This document shows positions 15,973 to 24,181 of a stretch of DNA of 64,000 nucleotides, piece by piece. Position numbers and translations under genes: made by a program. The notes under the pieces are model-generated. The model did no database searches. It had not been told where the DNA came from and worked only from the letters and a program-made list of their open reading frames with translations. This DNA is from VFKU01 sp964620045 (GTDB taxonomy: Bacteria; Hydrogenedentota; Hydrogenedentia; Hydrogenedentales; GCA-2746185), in contig CAZUJL010000014.1 of the NCBI GenBank assembly GCA_964620045.1, forward strand, positions 40,881-104,880, written 5' to 3'. Each line of letters begins with the position of its first letter. Within the stretch, counting starts at the first letter, position 1.

Positions 15973-17586
15973 ATGCTCGAGCAATTCGAAAAGGTCTACA
16001 CCAGCCACCTCACGCCGCTGAGCTTCATCCGCCGCAGCGCCTTCGTATACCCGAACAAAACCGCCATCGTCCACGGCGACAAGCGCTACACGTATCGCGA
16101 ATTCGGCGAGCGTGTGAACCGCCTCGCGTCCGCGCTGCAGCGTCGCGGCTTCAAGAAAGGCGACCGCTGCGCGGTGCTGCTGCCGAACATCCCGCCGATG
16201 CTGGACGCGCACTTCGGCGTGCTGCTCGCCGGCGGACTTATCGTGCCCATTAACTTCCGCCTCGCGCCGGCCGAAGTCGAATACATCCTGAATCACTCCG
16301 GCGCGACCTTCCTGATTTGCGACTCCGAATTTGCCAAGCTCGTCGAGCCGGTCCGGAAAAATCTCACCACGGTGAAGCACTATATCGACGTGAATGACGA
16401 AGCCGGTCACACCAACCTCGGCGGCACGGACTACGAAGCCTTCCTGAAAGAGGGGAGTCCTGATCCCGTCGCGTGGTGCATCGAACACGAAACCGAAGAA
16501 ATCACGATCAACTACACCTCCGGCACCACGGGCCGCCCGAAGGGCGTCGTGTTCTCGCACCGCGGCGCGTACCTCAACGCGATCAACGAAGTCCTCGAAA
16601 CGCACCAGCGCCCCGAGTCCGTCTACCTCTGGACGTTGCCGATGTTCCACTGCAACGGCTGGTGCTTCACGTGGGGTGTCACGGCCCTCGGCGGCACGCA
16701 CGTCTGCCTGCGCCGCTTCGAACCCGAAGTGGTGTGGCCGCTGATCCAAAAAGAAGGCGTCACGCACTTCAACGGCGCGCCCGTCGTGCTCATCGCGCTG
16801 CTCAACGCGTCGAACCGCCCCGCGAAACTCGATCGCCCCGTCACCATCACCACCGCCGGCGCGCCGCCGTCGCCCACGCTCATCGAAAACGTCGCCAAAC
16901 TCGGCGCCGAAATTGTCCACGTCTACGGCCTCACCGAAACCTACGGCCCCACGACCATCTGCGCGCCGCAGCCCGGCTGGGACAAGCTGCCCCTCGTCGA
17001 TCAGGGCAAGCTCATGGCGCGCCAGGGCGTCGCGTACGTCATGTCCGACCCCATCCGCGTCGTCGACGAAAACATGAACGACGTCCCGCGCGACGGCCAG
17101 ACCCTCGGCGAAGTCGTCATGACCGGCAACATGCTCATGAAGGGCTACTACAACGACGTGGAAGCGACGACCAAGGCGTTCAAGGGCGGCTACTTCCACT
17201 CCGGCGACGTCGCCGTGTGGCACCCCGACGGCTACGCCGAACTCCGCGACCGCTCGAAAGACATCATCATCTCCGGCGGCGAGAACATCTCCAGCATCGA
17301 AGTCGAGCAGGCGATCTACCGACACCCGGCCGTGCTCGAATGCGCCGTCATCGGCGTGCCGCACGACAAGTGGGGCGAATCCCCCAAGGCCTTCGTCACC
17401 CTAAAACCCGGCGAGACCACTACCCAGGAAGACATCATCAAGTTCTGCCGCACCCACATCGCCGGCTACAAACTCCCCACCAGCGTAGAGTTCTGCGCAC
17501 TCCCCAAAACCTCCACCGGCAAAATCCAAAAATTCGTGCTGCGCGATAAAGAGTGGAAGGGCAAGGAGAAGCGGATACAGGGCTGA
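15973..17586 (+). CDS. Acyl-CoA synthetase (AMP-forming)
   Basis: This 537-residue ANL-superfamily enzyme should activate a carboxylic acid to its CoA ester via an acyl-adenylate. It has the P-loop YTSGTTGRPKGV, the aromatic motif HVYGLTETYGP, the ATP-ribose motif SGDVAVWHPDGY and the hinge/lysine motifs DRSKDIIISGGENISS and KTSTGKIQKF. The HCNGWCFTWG stretch is typical of the medium-chain/acyl-activating group (AAE, alkK-like). The start at 15973 gives the usual N-terminus. Flanking repeats on both sides suggest a monocistronic unit. Confidence 0.9.
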   Translation: MLEQFEKVYTSHLTPLSFIRRSAFVYPNKTAIVHGDKRYTYREFGERVNRLASALQRRGFKKGDRCAVLLPNIPPMLDAHFGVLLAGGLIVPINFRLAPAEVEYILNHSGATFLICDSEFAKLVEPVRKNLTTVKHYIDVNDEAGHTNLGGTDYEAFLKEGSPDPVAWCIEHETEEITINYTSGTTGRPKGVVFSHRGAYLNAINEVLETHQRPESVYLWTLPMFHCNGWCFTWGVTALGGTHVCLRRFEPEVVWPLIQKEGVTHFNGAPVVLIALLNASNRPAKLDRPVTITTAGAPPSPTLIENVAKLGAEIVHVYGLTETYGPTTICAPQPGWDKLPLVDQGKLMARQGVAYVMSDPIRVVDENMNDVPRDGQTLGEVVMTGNMLMKGYYNDVEATTKAFKGGYFHSGDVAVWHPDGYAELRDRSKDIIISGGENISSIEVEQAIYRHPAVLECAVIGVPHDKWGESPKAFVTLKPGETTTQEDIIKFCRTHIAGYKLPTSVEFCALPKTSTGKIQKFVLRDKEWKGKEKRIQG

Positions 17587-17640
17587 TTGCCCTTTGGTGG
17601 CAAGGGATTCCAGCCCATACGGGAAGGCGGTCCGTGCGAG

Positions 17641-17703
17641 AGGGCGAGCGTACTCGCGAGCTAACGCGCGCAGATAATTCCAGCTCGCGAGTACGCTCGC
17701 CCT
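17641..17703. repeat. Perfect 22-bp inverted repeat
   Basis: Arms 17641-17662 and 17682-17703 are perfectly complementary over 22 bases around a 19-base loop. The arm sequence (AGGGCGAGCGTACTCG...) also occurs once at 15913. This looks like a REP/BIME-type dispersed palindrome and may cap the acyl-CoA ligase transcript. Confidence 0.75.
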
Positions 17704-17713
17704 CCCGTGTCAT

Positions 17714-17729
17714 CCCCGCGAAAGCGGGG
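17714..17729. repeat. Short hairpin repeat CCCCGC-GAAA-GCGGGG
   Basis: A perfect 6-bp GC stem with a GAAA tetraloop, preceded by GTCAT. This motif is one of the most widespread short dispersed palindromes in environmental proteobacterial and PVC-like genomes. Confidence 0.55.
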
Positions 17730-17756
17730 ACCTCTCGCAAAACGCCCTTAATGTGG

Positions 17757-17775
17757 AAGCGGCGTCTCGCCGCTT
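17757..17775. repeat. Short hairpin repeat AAGCGGCG-TCT-CGCCGCTT
   Basis: A perfect 8-bp stem with a three-base loop, third palindrome type within 140 bases. Confidence 0.55.
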
Positions 17776-17841
17776 GACCCTTGTCTCGCGCCTTCGCTTC
17801 CGGAGTGCAACAGACCGTAGATAGATATAGGCGTCGTCGGC

Positions 17842-17847
17842 ATATAC
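17842..17847 (+). promoter_or_regulatory. Candidate -10 box for the arginine decarboxylase gene
   Basis: TATACT lies about 88 bases before the ATG at 17935 and after the cluster of palindromes. No convincing -35 is visible. Confidence 0.35.
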
Positions 17848-17934
17848 TGTGGCCGACCGGGCGTCGCGAGCCCCGCGCGAAATATTCATGCGCGGCCCGC
17901 GGTTATCCCGGCAGCTTCAGCGAAGGAGACACGC

Positions 17935-18579
17935 ATGACGCCGAACGAACCGCAGCCCACGCCACCGATTCCACCCGCGGTGCCTGTTACATCCGCCCCG
18001 CGCACGGTGCAGGACCACATCAACATGGGCCAGCAGCTCCTGGTGCCCAAGAAAATGTTTTTCACCAAGGGCGTCGGGTCGCACAAACACGAGCTGCGCT
18101 CCTTCGAGTTGGCCCTGCGCGATGCCGGCATCGAGAAGTGCAACATCGTCCACGTATCGAGCATCTTTCCGCCGCACTGCGAACTCATCTCCAAGGCGGA
18201 AGGCGTGAAGTACATCTACCCCGGCATGATCACCTTCGCCGTCACCGCGCGCCTCGCGTCGAACGAGAACCATCGGCTCATCGCCGCATCCATCGGCGTC
18301 GCGATTCCGTCCGATAAAACGACCCACGGCTACCTCAGCGAGCACCAGGCCTTCGGCCAAACCGAAAAGGAAGCGGGGGATATGGCCGAGGACCTCGCGG
18401 CCGCCATGCTCGCCTCGACCCTTGGCGTCGAATTCGACGAAGACAAAAGCTGGGACGAAAAAGAACAGATCTTCCGCATGTCCGACAAGATCGTAAAGAC
18501 CACGAACATCACACAGTCGGCCATCGTAGAACGCGGCCGCTACACCACGGTTGTTGCCGCCGGCGTGTTTATTTTCTAG
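17935..18579 (+). CDS. pdaD: Pyruvoyl-dependent arginine decarboxylase
   Basis: This 214-residue proenzyme converts arginine to agmatine, either for polyamine synthesis or acid resistance. The self-processing site is HVSSIFPPHCEL: cleavage between S75 and S76 would give the beta chain and the pyruvoyl-bearing alpha chain. The downstream core (SDKTTHGYLSEHQAFGQTEKEAG and the C-terminal ARGRYTTVVAAGVFIF-like strand) fits the archaeal/chlamydial family. An unusual proline-rich N-terminal stretch of about 25 residues precedes the conserved part. The ATG follows GAAGGAGA. No agmatinase or agmatine deiminase gene is adjacent. Confidence 0.92.
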   Translation: MTPNEPQPTPPIPPAVPVTSAPRTVQDHINMGQQLLVPKKMFFTKGVGSHKHELRSFELALRDAGIEKCNIVHVSSIFPPHCELISKAEGVKYIYPGMITFAVTARLASNENHRLIAASIGVAIPSDKTTHGYLSEHQAFGQTEKEAGDMAEDLAAAMLASTLGVEFDEDKSWDEKEQIFRMSDKIVKTTNITQSAIVERGRYTTVVAAGVFIF

Positions 18580-18611
18580 CCACTCGAACTGCAACAAGCC
18601 GCGCAATATAC

Positions 18612-18733
18612 GTAGCGCTGCCGTCCCGGCGGCAAAGGCGTGCTACGGTGCGCGAGGAAATCGACGATTTGGGTGCGGTGTAGTTTTTCTCGCGCGTTGC
18701 GATCCGCCATGGCCGCCGAGACGGCGGCGCTAC
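18612..18733. repeat. Imperfect 22-bp inverted repeat overlapping the end of the cyclo-ligase gene
   Basis: Arms 18612-18633 and 18712-18733 match at 20 of 22 paired positions (GTAGCGCTGCCG... against ...CGGCGGCGCTAC). The right arm contains the stop codon of the gene at 18730. A fourth palindrome family within 3 kb. Confidence 0.65.
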
Positions 18734-19284
18734 GAATAGACTTGCTCTGTAACAACCCGCTTCACCCGCACATCGTGCGGCTCAATCGGAAGCACATCCG
18801 CGCGCTGCACCTCATACGCCAGCGCGATCGTCGGTCCATCAAACGCAGCCAGAAACCGATCATAATGTCCGCCACCGCGCCCGAGCCGATCGCCCTGCGC
18901 CGTGAACGCCACGCACGGCACGATCGCCACGCCCGTGTGCGCCTCGTCCGCGTGCCGCGACACCGTCGTCGGCTCATAGATGCCATAGGTTCGCGCCACC
19001 AACGCATCGAGCGCGCGCACTTCGCCCCAATGCATGTGTTTTCCATCGACGATCGGCGCAAACACGCGCCTTTCCTCCGCAAGGAAGGCATTGATCAGCC
19101 CGCGCGTCTCGGGCTCGTTGTCCGCGGCCACGTATATATAGACGTCGTCGGCATCCATTACTTCCGGCAACGCGCGCACTCGCGCCTGAATCGCAACGCT
19201 CCATAGCGTCACCTGCGGCGGCGTTAGCGCCCGCCGCCGCGCCAGATACGCGCATCGAATCTCCGCCTTTGTGGCATTGCCCAT
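18730..19284 (-). CDS. 5-formyltetrahydrofolate cyclo-ligase
   Basis: This 184-residue enzyme makes 5,10-methenyl-THF from 5-formyl-THF with ATP. It has the family C-terminal motif GRGGGHYDRFLA (usual G-x-G-G-G-Y-Y-D; here histidine replaces the first tyrosine) and an N-terminal basic segment KAEIRCAYLARRRAL typical of YgfA. The ATG at 19284 was chosen over an upstream frame to 19485 because the conserved N-terminus starts here. The stop lies within a palindromic repeat. It is divergent from the flagellar operon. Confidence 0.88.
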   Translation of the reverse strand: MGNATKAEIRCAYLARRRALTPPQVTLWSVAIQARVRALPEVMDADDVYIYVAADNEPETRGLINAFLAEERRVFAPIVDGKHMHWGEVRALDALVARTYGIYEPTTVSRHADEAHTGVAIVPCVAFTAQGDRLGRGGGHYDRFLAAFDGPTIALAYEVQRADVLPIEPHDVRVKRVVTEQVYS

Positions 19285-19455
19285 GACAACGTCCCGCCTT
19301 ATATATAGGAGCGCACCGGCACCCGCCCGTACCCGTGGCAGCGGAAAAATATGCAGCCCACCGGAAAATCCTGCTACCTGCTTCCCACTACCCGCTACTT
19401 CTACACCACCCCGCAACCCCTTTTCACACATTCTGTTACGCGTCTTTCCGCCCCG

Positions 19456-19470
19456 TGGCACGCCCCTTGC
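19456..19470 (+). promoter_or_regulatory. Sigma-54 (RpoN) promoter for the flagellar operon
   Basis: TGGCACG-CCCC-TTGC matches the -24/-12 consensus at every conserved base, with GG and GC separated by exactly 10 bases. Transcription would start near 19482, 18 bases before the flgF GTG at 19500, leaving room for the AGGGGGAAG ribosome-binding site (19487-19495). Confidence 0.85.
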
Positions 19471-19499
19471 CATTCCCAGCCGCACTAGGGGGAAGAACC

Positions 19500-20255
19500 G
19501 TGATTCAGGGGTTATACGCTGCCGCCAATGGCATGCTCGCCGTCGAAAGTCGGCAAGCCGTCATCGCGAACAATATCGCGAACGCGAGCACGCCCGGCTT
19601 CAAGCGCCAGCTCGCCGTCCAGCGTGGCTACTACCAGGGCTACTCGCTCGACGGGCGCAATCCGATCCACTTCGATCGCATGCTCGCGCCCGGCGGCGGC
19701 ATCCGCACCACGGAAACCTTCTCCGACTTCGGCAACGGCGTCACGCTCGGCACGTCGAACCCGCTCGACATCGGGCTGTCCGGTCCCGGCTTCCTGACGG
19801 TCGACACACCGAACGGCGAGCGCTACACGCGCAGCGGCCGATTCTCGATGACGGAAGACGGCACGCTCATCACGCTCGCGGGCGAGACCGTGCTCGACAC
19901 CAACGGCGAACCCATCGACGTCTCCGGCGGTGAAGTCGAGTTCGATGCAACAGGCAGCATCTATGTAGACGGGGAACTGCGCGGGAAGCTGGGCATCGTT
20001 GAATTCAATGATCCGCACGCACTCACGCGCGAGGGGTACACGCTGTACCGCGCGCCGGACGACGTGGCGGCTGCGGCAACGCCCGCGTTGACCACGACCG
20101 TGTTGCCCCAAACGATCGAGAACAGCAATGTGCAGCTTCCGATCGAGATGATCAGCATGACCACGGCGCTGCGGTCATATGCGGCGAACCAGCAGGTGAT
20201 TCAGGCGATCAACGAGACGGCGAACAAAATGATCAATCAGGTCGGCGGGTTATAG
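19500..20255 (+). CDS. flgF: Flagellar basal-body proximal rod protein FlgF
   Basis: This 251-residue rod protein has the N-terminal signature LYAAANGMLAVESRQ...NNIANASTPGFKRQ and the C-terminal helix SMTTALRSYAANQQVIQAIN shared by rod/hook proteins. The start is a GTG after AGGGGGAAG; an in-frame upstream extension encodes no family sequence. It is the first gene behind a sigma-54 promoter and precedes flgG, the usual order. The protein is exported by the flagellar type III apparatus, so no signal peptide is expected. Confidence 0.93.
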   Translation: MIQGLYAAANGMLAVESRQAVIANNIANASTPGFKRQLAVQRGYYQGYSLDGRNPIHFDRMLAPGGGIRTTETFSDFGNGVTLGTSNPLDIGLSGPGFLTVDTPNGERYTRSGRFSMTEDGTLITLAGETVLDTNGEPIDVSGGEVEFDATGSIYVDGELRGKLGIVEFNDPHALTREGYTLYRAPDDVAAAATPALTTTVLPQTIENSNVQLPIEMISMTTALRSYAANQQVIQAINETANKMINQVGGL

Positions 20256-20288
20256 GCCGGCTTCAGGGGATTACGGGGGAGTGAAGCA

Positions 20289-21080
20289 ATGATTCGTGCA
20301 ATGTTCACCGCGGCGACGGGCATGATCGCGCAGCAAACGGCGATCGACACCATCGCGCACAACCTGGCCAACGTCAACACGACCGGCTTCAAGAAAAGCC
20401 GCGCCAACTTTCAGGATTTGTTGTACGAGACGATCAAACCGGCCGGTGGCCAGACCGCCGCGGGCAACACCGTGCCCGAAGGCATCCAGATCGGCCACGG
20501 CGTGCGGCTCGCGTCGGTTGCCAAGCTTTTCACGCCGGGCGCGTTGATCCAGACCGGCAACGAACTCGATCTCGCGATCGAGGGCGACGGCTTTTTCCAG
20601 GTGATTCTTCCGGACGGCACGACGGCCTATACGCGCGACGGCAGTTTCCGCCGCAGCGAAGACGGCACGCTGTTGACCTCGGACGGCCTGCAGCTTGAGC
20701 CGTCGATCACGATTCCAACCGATACGATTCAGATTTCCGTGAGCCAGGCCGGCGTGGTTTCTGTGCGCCAGCCGGGCACCGAGACGCTCAGCGAAGTCGG
20801 CACGATTGAACTCGTGCGCTTCCCGAACCCGGCCGGCCTCGATGCCAGCATGGGCCGCAACCTGCTGCAGCAGACCGACGCCTCGGGCGATCCGACCACG
20901 GGCGATCCGGGGACTGAAGGTATCGGCTTCATCGCCCAGGGTTTCCTGGAGAACTCCAACGTTCAGACCGTCGAGGAAATCATCAACATGGTGATCGCGC
21001 AGCGCGCATATGAAGCGAGCTCGCGCGTGATCCAGACCTCCGACGAAATGCTGCAAATTGCCAACAACGTCCGTAGCTAA
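20289..21080 (+). CDS. flgG: Flagellar basal-body distal rod protein FlgG
   Basis: This 263-residue distal rod protein has the classic N-terminus MIRAMFTAATGMIAQQ, the NNLANVNTTGFKKSRANFQDLLYE region that defines FlgG, and the C-terminal VEEIINMVIAQRAYEASSRVI helix. It is of normal length. The ATG is preceded by GGGGGAGTG. Second gene of the operon. Confidence 0.97.
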   Translation: MIRAMFTAATGMIAQQTAIDTIAHNLANVNTTGFKKSRANFQDLLYETIKPAGGQTAAGNTVPEGIQIGHGVRLASVAKLFTPGALIQTGNELDLAIEGDGFFQVILPDGTTAYTRDGSFRRSEDGTLLTSDGLQLEPSITIPTDTIQISVSQAGVVSVRQPGTETLSEVGTIELVRFPNPAGLDASMGRNLLQQTDASGDPTTGDPGTEGIGFIAQGFLENSNVQTVEEIINMVIAQRAYEASSRVIQTSDEMLQIANNVRS

Positions 21081-21095
21081 CCGGGATAACGCGTG

Positions 21096-22031
21096 ATGAT
21101 GCGCAGTGCATGGTTAATGATCCTCGCGGTAACGCCCGCGGTGTTCGCCGATACGGTGACGCTGCGCGATGAGGCCTATGTTCGCGGGCCGCAGGTGAAG
21201 CTCGCGGAACTGGCCGAGATCGACGGCGAACACGCCGATGCGCTGCGCGACCTCGATATCGTCGGCGCGGCGGCGCCGGGCGTCGCCAAGCGCATCAGCC
21301 TCGCGCTCGTGGAGTCTCGCGTGCGCAGCGCCGGGTTCGATGCCGCGCAGGTGGCGGTGAAGGGTGCCCCCGCGGTCAGCGCGACCACGATGTGTCTCGA
21401 AATTACGCCCGGCATGATCACCGAAGATCTGCGCGCGTACATTCGCAAGGAAATGCCGTGGGACCCCTCCGCCGCGCTGGTGGATGTGACGGCGCCGGAG
21501 ACGCAGTATAACGTCGCCGACGGCAAGGTGTCGGTCGTGTGGCGTCCCGACCCGCAATACGAGTACCTGGGCCAGGGCAATTTCCGCGGCGACATTCTCG
21601 TGGACGGCGAAGTGCAGCGCACGGTGTTCGCGCGGGCCAACATCGCCGCGTATGAAACCGTCGTCGTTGCCGCGCAGCCCATCGCGCGCGGCGATTTTAT
21701 TAGCGAGTCCAACGCGCGCCTTGAAAAGCGTGAGCTATCCGCGCTCGATCCGGGCGCGTTCTTCAGCATGCACGACGTCACCGGTCTCATCGCGAAAACG
21801 ACGATTCAGCCGGGCCAGGCGCTCACGGCGCGGCGTCTCGAAATGCCGACGCTGGTCGAGCGCAACCAATTGGTGACGGTAGAAACCCACGTCGGCAAGC
21901 TCATCATCCGCGGACAGGCGAAGGCGTTGTCCGATGGTGCGGCCGGCCAGATGATTTTGTTGCTCAATGTGGCGTCGGACCAAAAACTCAGCGGCATCGT
22001 CCGGGCGGACGGCGTCGTCGAAATACAGTAG
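21096..22031 (+). CDS. flgA: Flagellar P-ring assembly chaperone FlgA
   Basis: This protein of about 311 residues is exported to the periplasm (signal peptide MMRSAWLMILAVTPAVFA) and has an SAF domain near residues 185-250 (AAQPIARGDFISESNARLEKREL) followed by the C-terminal FlgA beta domain, where GQAKALSDGAAGQMILL replaces the usual AKALSDG-x-G-(D/Q) core. FlgA helps assemble the FlgI P ring. A GTG one codon earlier is an alternative start. It lies between flgG and flgH, as in many non-enteric operons. Confidence 0.9.
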   Translation: MMRSAWLMILAVTPAVFADTVTLRDEAYVRGPQVKLAELAEIDGEHADALRDLDIVGAAAPGVAKRISLALVESRVRSAGFDAAQVAVKGAPAVSATTMCLEITPGMITEDLRAYIRKEMPWDPSAALVDVTAPETQYNVADGKVSVVWRPDPQYEYLGQGNFRGDILVDGEVQRTVFARANIAAYETVVVAAQPIARGDFISESNARLEKRELSALDPGAFFSMHDVTGLIAKTTIQPGQALTARRLEMPTLVERNQLVTVETHVGKLIIRGQAKALSDGAAGQMILLLNVASDQKLSGIVRADGVVEIQ

Positions 22032-22043
22032 AGGAGAGTGACC

Positions 22044-22667
22044 ATGCGCAGTCTGTTGATCATCGCGTTGTGCGCCAGCAGCGCCACGGTGTGGGGCGAT
22101 TCCCTATTTTCCAAGCAGGCCGCGAATCGCGGAACGCTGATTTCCGAAAACAACGCCCGCTTCAAGGTCGGCGACGTCGTCACCGTGCTGGTGCGCGAAA
22201 ACATCGACGCCCGCACCCGCGCGGAGTTGGACACGGAGAAGAAGTCGGAGCTTTCCGGCCAAGCGCCGGTGGCCACGAACGGATCGATAACGGGAGATGA
22301 CGCACTGATCGATCTTCCGCAGGGGATTTTGCCGAACTGGGACATCGACGTCGAGAACAAGCACGAATCTGACGGTTCGACCCGCCGCCGCAACGAAGTA
22401 ACGTTCACGGTCTCGTGCACCGTCATGGCCGTGCAGCCGAATGGAAACATTGAGTTGCAGGGTGAGAAGAAAGTCACCGTCAACCGTGATGACTCGTTTA
22501 TCAAGTTGAGCGGGATCGCCCGCACGCGCGACGTGTCCGCCAATAACACCGTCGATTCAAACATGCTCGCGAACGCGCAGATCGAACTCAAGGGCCAGGG
22601 CCCGCTGTGGAACAGCCAGCGGCGCGGCTGGTTTAACCGCCTGTTCGACTGGTTCTCGCCCTTCTGA
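22044..22667 (+). CDS. flgH: Flagellar L-ring protein FlgH
   Basis: This 207-residue protein forms the outer-membrane L ring. Family segments seen: FKVGDVVTVLVRENIDARTRAE, RNEVTFTVSCTVMAVQPNGNIELQGEK and DVSANNTVDSNMLANAQIEL. The leader ALCASSATVWG-DSLF looks like signal peptidase I cleavage; the cysteine in LCAS is not in a good lipobox, unlike the lipoprotein FlgH of enteric bacteria. The ATG at 22044 sits after GAGGAGAG. Confidence 0.93.
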   Translation: MRSLLIIALCASSATVWGDSLFSKQAANRGTLISENNARFKVGDVVTVLVRENIDARTRAELDTEKKSELSGQAPVATNGSITGDDALIDLPQGILPNWDIDVENKHESDGSTRRRNEVTFTVSCTVMAVQPNGNIELQGEKKVTVNRDDSFIKLSGIARTRDVSANNTVDSNMLANAQIELKGQGPLWNSQRRGWFNRLFDWFSPF

Positions 22668-22682
22668 GAATTTGGAGACGTG

Positions 22683-23786
22683 ATGATGTTGATGAAATCT
22701 TCGATACTCGCGGCGCTGACAGCAGTACTGCTCCTCGCGCCCGCCGCGCACGCGGTGCGCCTGAAAAACCTCTGCGAAGTGCAGGGCGCGCGCGGTAACT
22801 CGATGAAGGGCGTCGGCATGATCGTTGGCCTCGCGGGAACGGGCGATAGTTCCGCCGACGCGATTCGCGCGCAGGATGAAGTGCTGCGTCGGATGGGCGT
22901 GGAGACCGACGGCCGGAACACGCTTTCTTCCGAGAACGTCGCCATCGTCGCCGTCACCGCCACCATTCCGCCATTTGCGAAAGAAGGCACCCGCATCGAC
23001 GTGATGGTGAGCTCGATGTACGACGCGGAAAGCCTCGAAGGCGGCACGCTGCTCGAGACGCTGCTCATGGGTATCGACGGGGAAATTTACGCCGTCGCGC
23101 AGGGCCCGATTTCCGTTGGTGGGTTTAACGCCGACGCCGGCGGCGGCAACGCCGTGCGCAAGAACCACGTGACCGCCGCGCGCATTCCGATGGGGGCTTA
23201 CGTGGAACGCGAGATCCCCTCGACGATCACCGACGGCGAGCGCATTATGCTGCTGATTAAGCAGCCGGACTTCAGCACCGCCGAAAACCTGCAGGCCGCC
23301 ATCAACACGGAGTACGGCGCGGGCACAGCGGCCGCTCTGGGCGCCGGCACGGTGAATGTGCTCATTCCCGCCGCGCGCCGCCAGAATCTCGTGAGTTTCA
23401 TTGCCGAACTCGAAGGTCTCGATGTGCGTCCCGATGTGCGCGCGCGGGTCGTGATCAACGAGCGCACGGGCACGCTGGTCGTCGGCGGCGAGGTGATTGT
23501 GCGCCCGTGCCAGGTGGCGCACGGTGGACTTACGATCAAGGTCACGAGTGTCCCCGTGATTTCTCAGCCCGAGCCGTTCGCGGAGCGGGGCCAGACCGTT
23601 GTCACCGAAGACGAAATGGCCGAAGCCGAGGAACAGACTGGCTCCGTAATGCCGCTAGGCGGCACGAGCGCGGCCGAGATCGCCGAAGGCCTGAACCGGT
23701 TGAAAGTAACTCCGCGCGACATGATCACGATTTTCCAGGCGCTGCGCGAAGCGGGCGTGATGGATGCGGATCTGGAGATCATGTGA
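22683..23786 (+). CDS. flgI: Flagellar P-ring protein FlgI
   Basis: This 367-residue periplasmic ring protein carries a signal peptide ending AAHAVRLKNL and the family core GVGMIVGLAGTGDSS, VAVTATIPPFAKEGTRIDV and the C-terminal ITIFQALREAGVMDADLEIM. The start is one of three nearby ATG codons; 22683 is first after GGAGACG. Its TGA overlaps the ATG of the next gene as TGATG. Confidence 0.96.
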   Translation: MMLMKSSILAALTAVLLLAPAAHAVRLKNLCEVQGARGNSMKGVGMIVGLAGTGDSSADAIRAQDEVLRRMGVETDGRNTLSSENVAIVAVTATIPPFAKEGTRIDVMVSSMYDAESLEGGTLLETLLMGIDGEIYAVAQGPISVGGFNADAGGGNAVRKNHVTAARIPMGAYVEREIPSTITDGERIMLLIKQPDFSTAENLQAAINTEYGAGTAAALGAGTVNVLIPAARRQNLVSFIAELEGLDVRPDVRARVVINERTGTLVVGGEVIVRPCQVAHGGLTIKVTSVPVISQPEPFAERGQTVVTEDEMAEAEEQTGSVMPLGGTSAAEIAEGLNRLKVTPRDMITIFQALREAGVMDADLEIM

Positions 23787-24178
23787 TGGATGCGATCAGC
23801 GCTGTCACGCCGCCGCATGGCTACGACGACCTGGAACGCTTCCAAGCGGAGCGCTCTGATCGCGCGTATAAATCGTTTGAAGCGATGTTCGTGCAGATGA
23901 TGCTGAAGGAAATGCGCAAGACCGTGCCGGAAAACGATTTCTTTCCGAAGTCGCCCGCCATGGAAAACTACGAAGAAATGATGGATGGCACGATGGCCCA
24001 GGCCATCGCGGATAGTGGCCAGCTGGGTATCGCCGCGCAGCTTAAGGCGGAGGCGAAACGGCTGGAAGACGGAGCCGCCCTGGCAGCCGATCGGGCCCGC
24101 CAGAGGCTGGGTTTGGAGCCGCTCAAGGCCGGTGCCCAACCTGCCGATAATAGGAACAGCCTTGGAACGGGGGAGTGA
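23786..24178 (+). CDS. flgJ: Rod-binding protein, FlgJ N-terminal domain only
   Basis: This 130-residue protein contains the rod-capping domain of FlgJ: FEAMFVQMMLKEMRKTVPEND, the YEEMMDGTMAQAIADSGQLGIA helix pair, then a short charged tail. There is no muramidase domain, as in many bacteria where peptidoglycan lysis is carried by another protein. It is translationally coupled to flgI. No separate muramidase is encoded nearby. Confidence 0.9.
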   Translation: MDAISAVTPPHGYDDLERFQAERSDRAYKSFEAMFVQMMLKEMRKTVPENDFFPKSPAMENYEEMMDGTMAQAIADSGQLGIAAQLKAEAKRLEDGAALAADRARQRLGLEPLKAGAQPADNRNSLGTGE

Positions 24179-24181
24179 AGT

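Larger units (their letters stand above)
17587..17934. other. 348-base intergenic region rich in palindromic repeats
   Basis: No gene is seen. It contains, in order, a 22-bp inverted repeat (17641-17703), a CCCCGC-GAAA-GCGGGG hairpin (17714-17729), an AAGCGGCG-TCT-CGCCGCTT hairpin (17757-17775) and a TATACT box (17842-17847) that probably serves the arginine decarboxylase gene. Confidence 0.7.

Noticed and set aside
15889..17364. Open minus-strand frame of 491 codons
   Set aside because: Lies fully antisense to the acyl-CoA ligase, whose motifs are complete.
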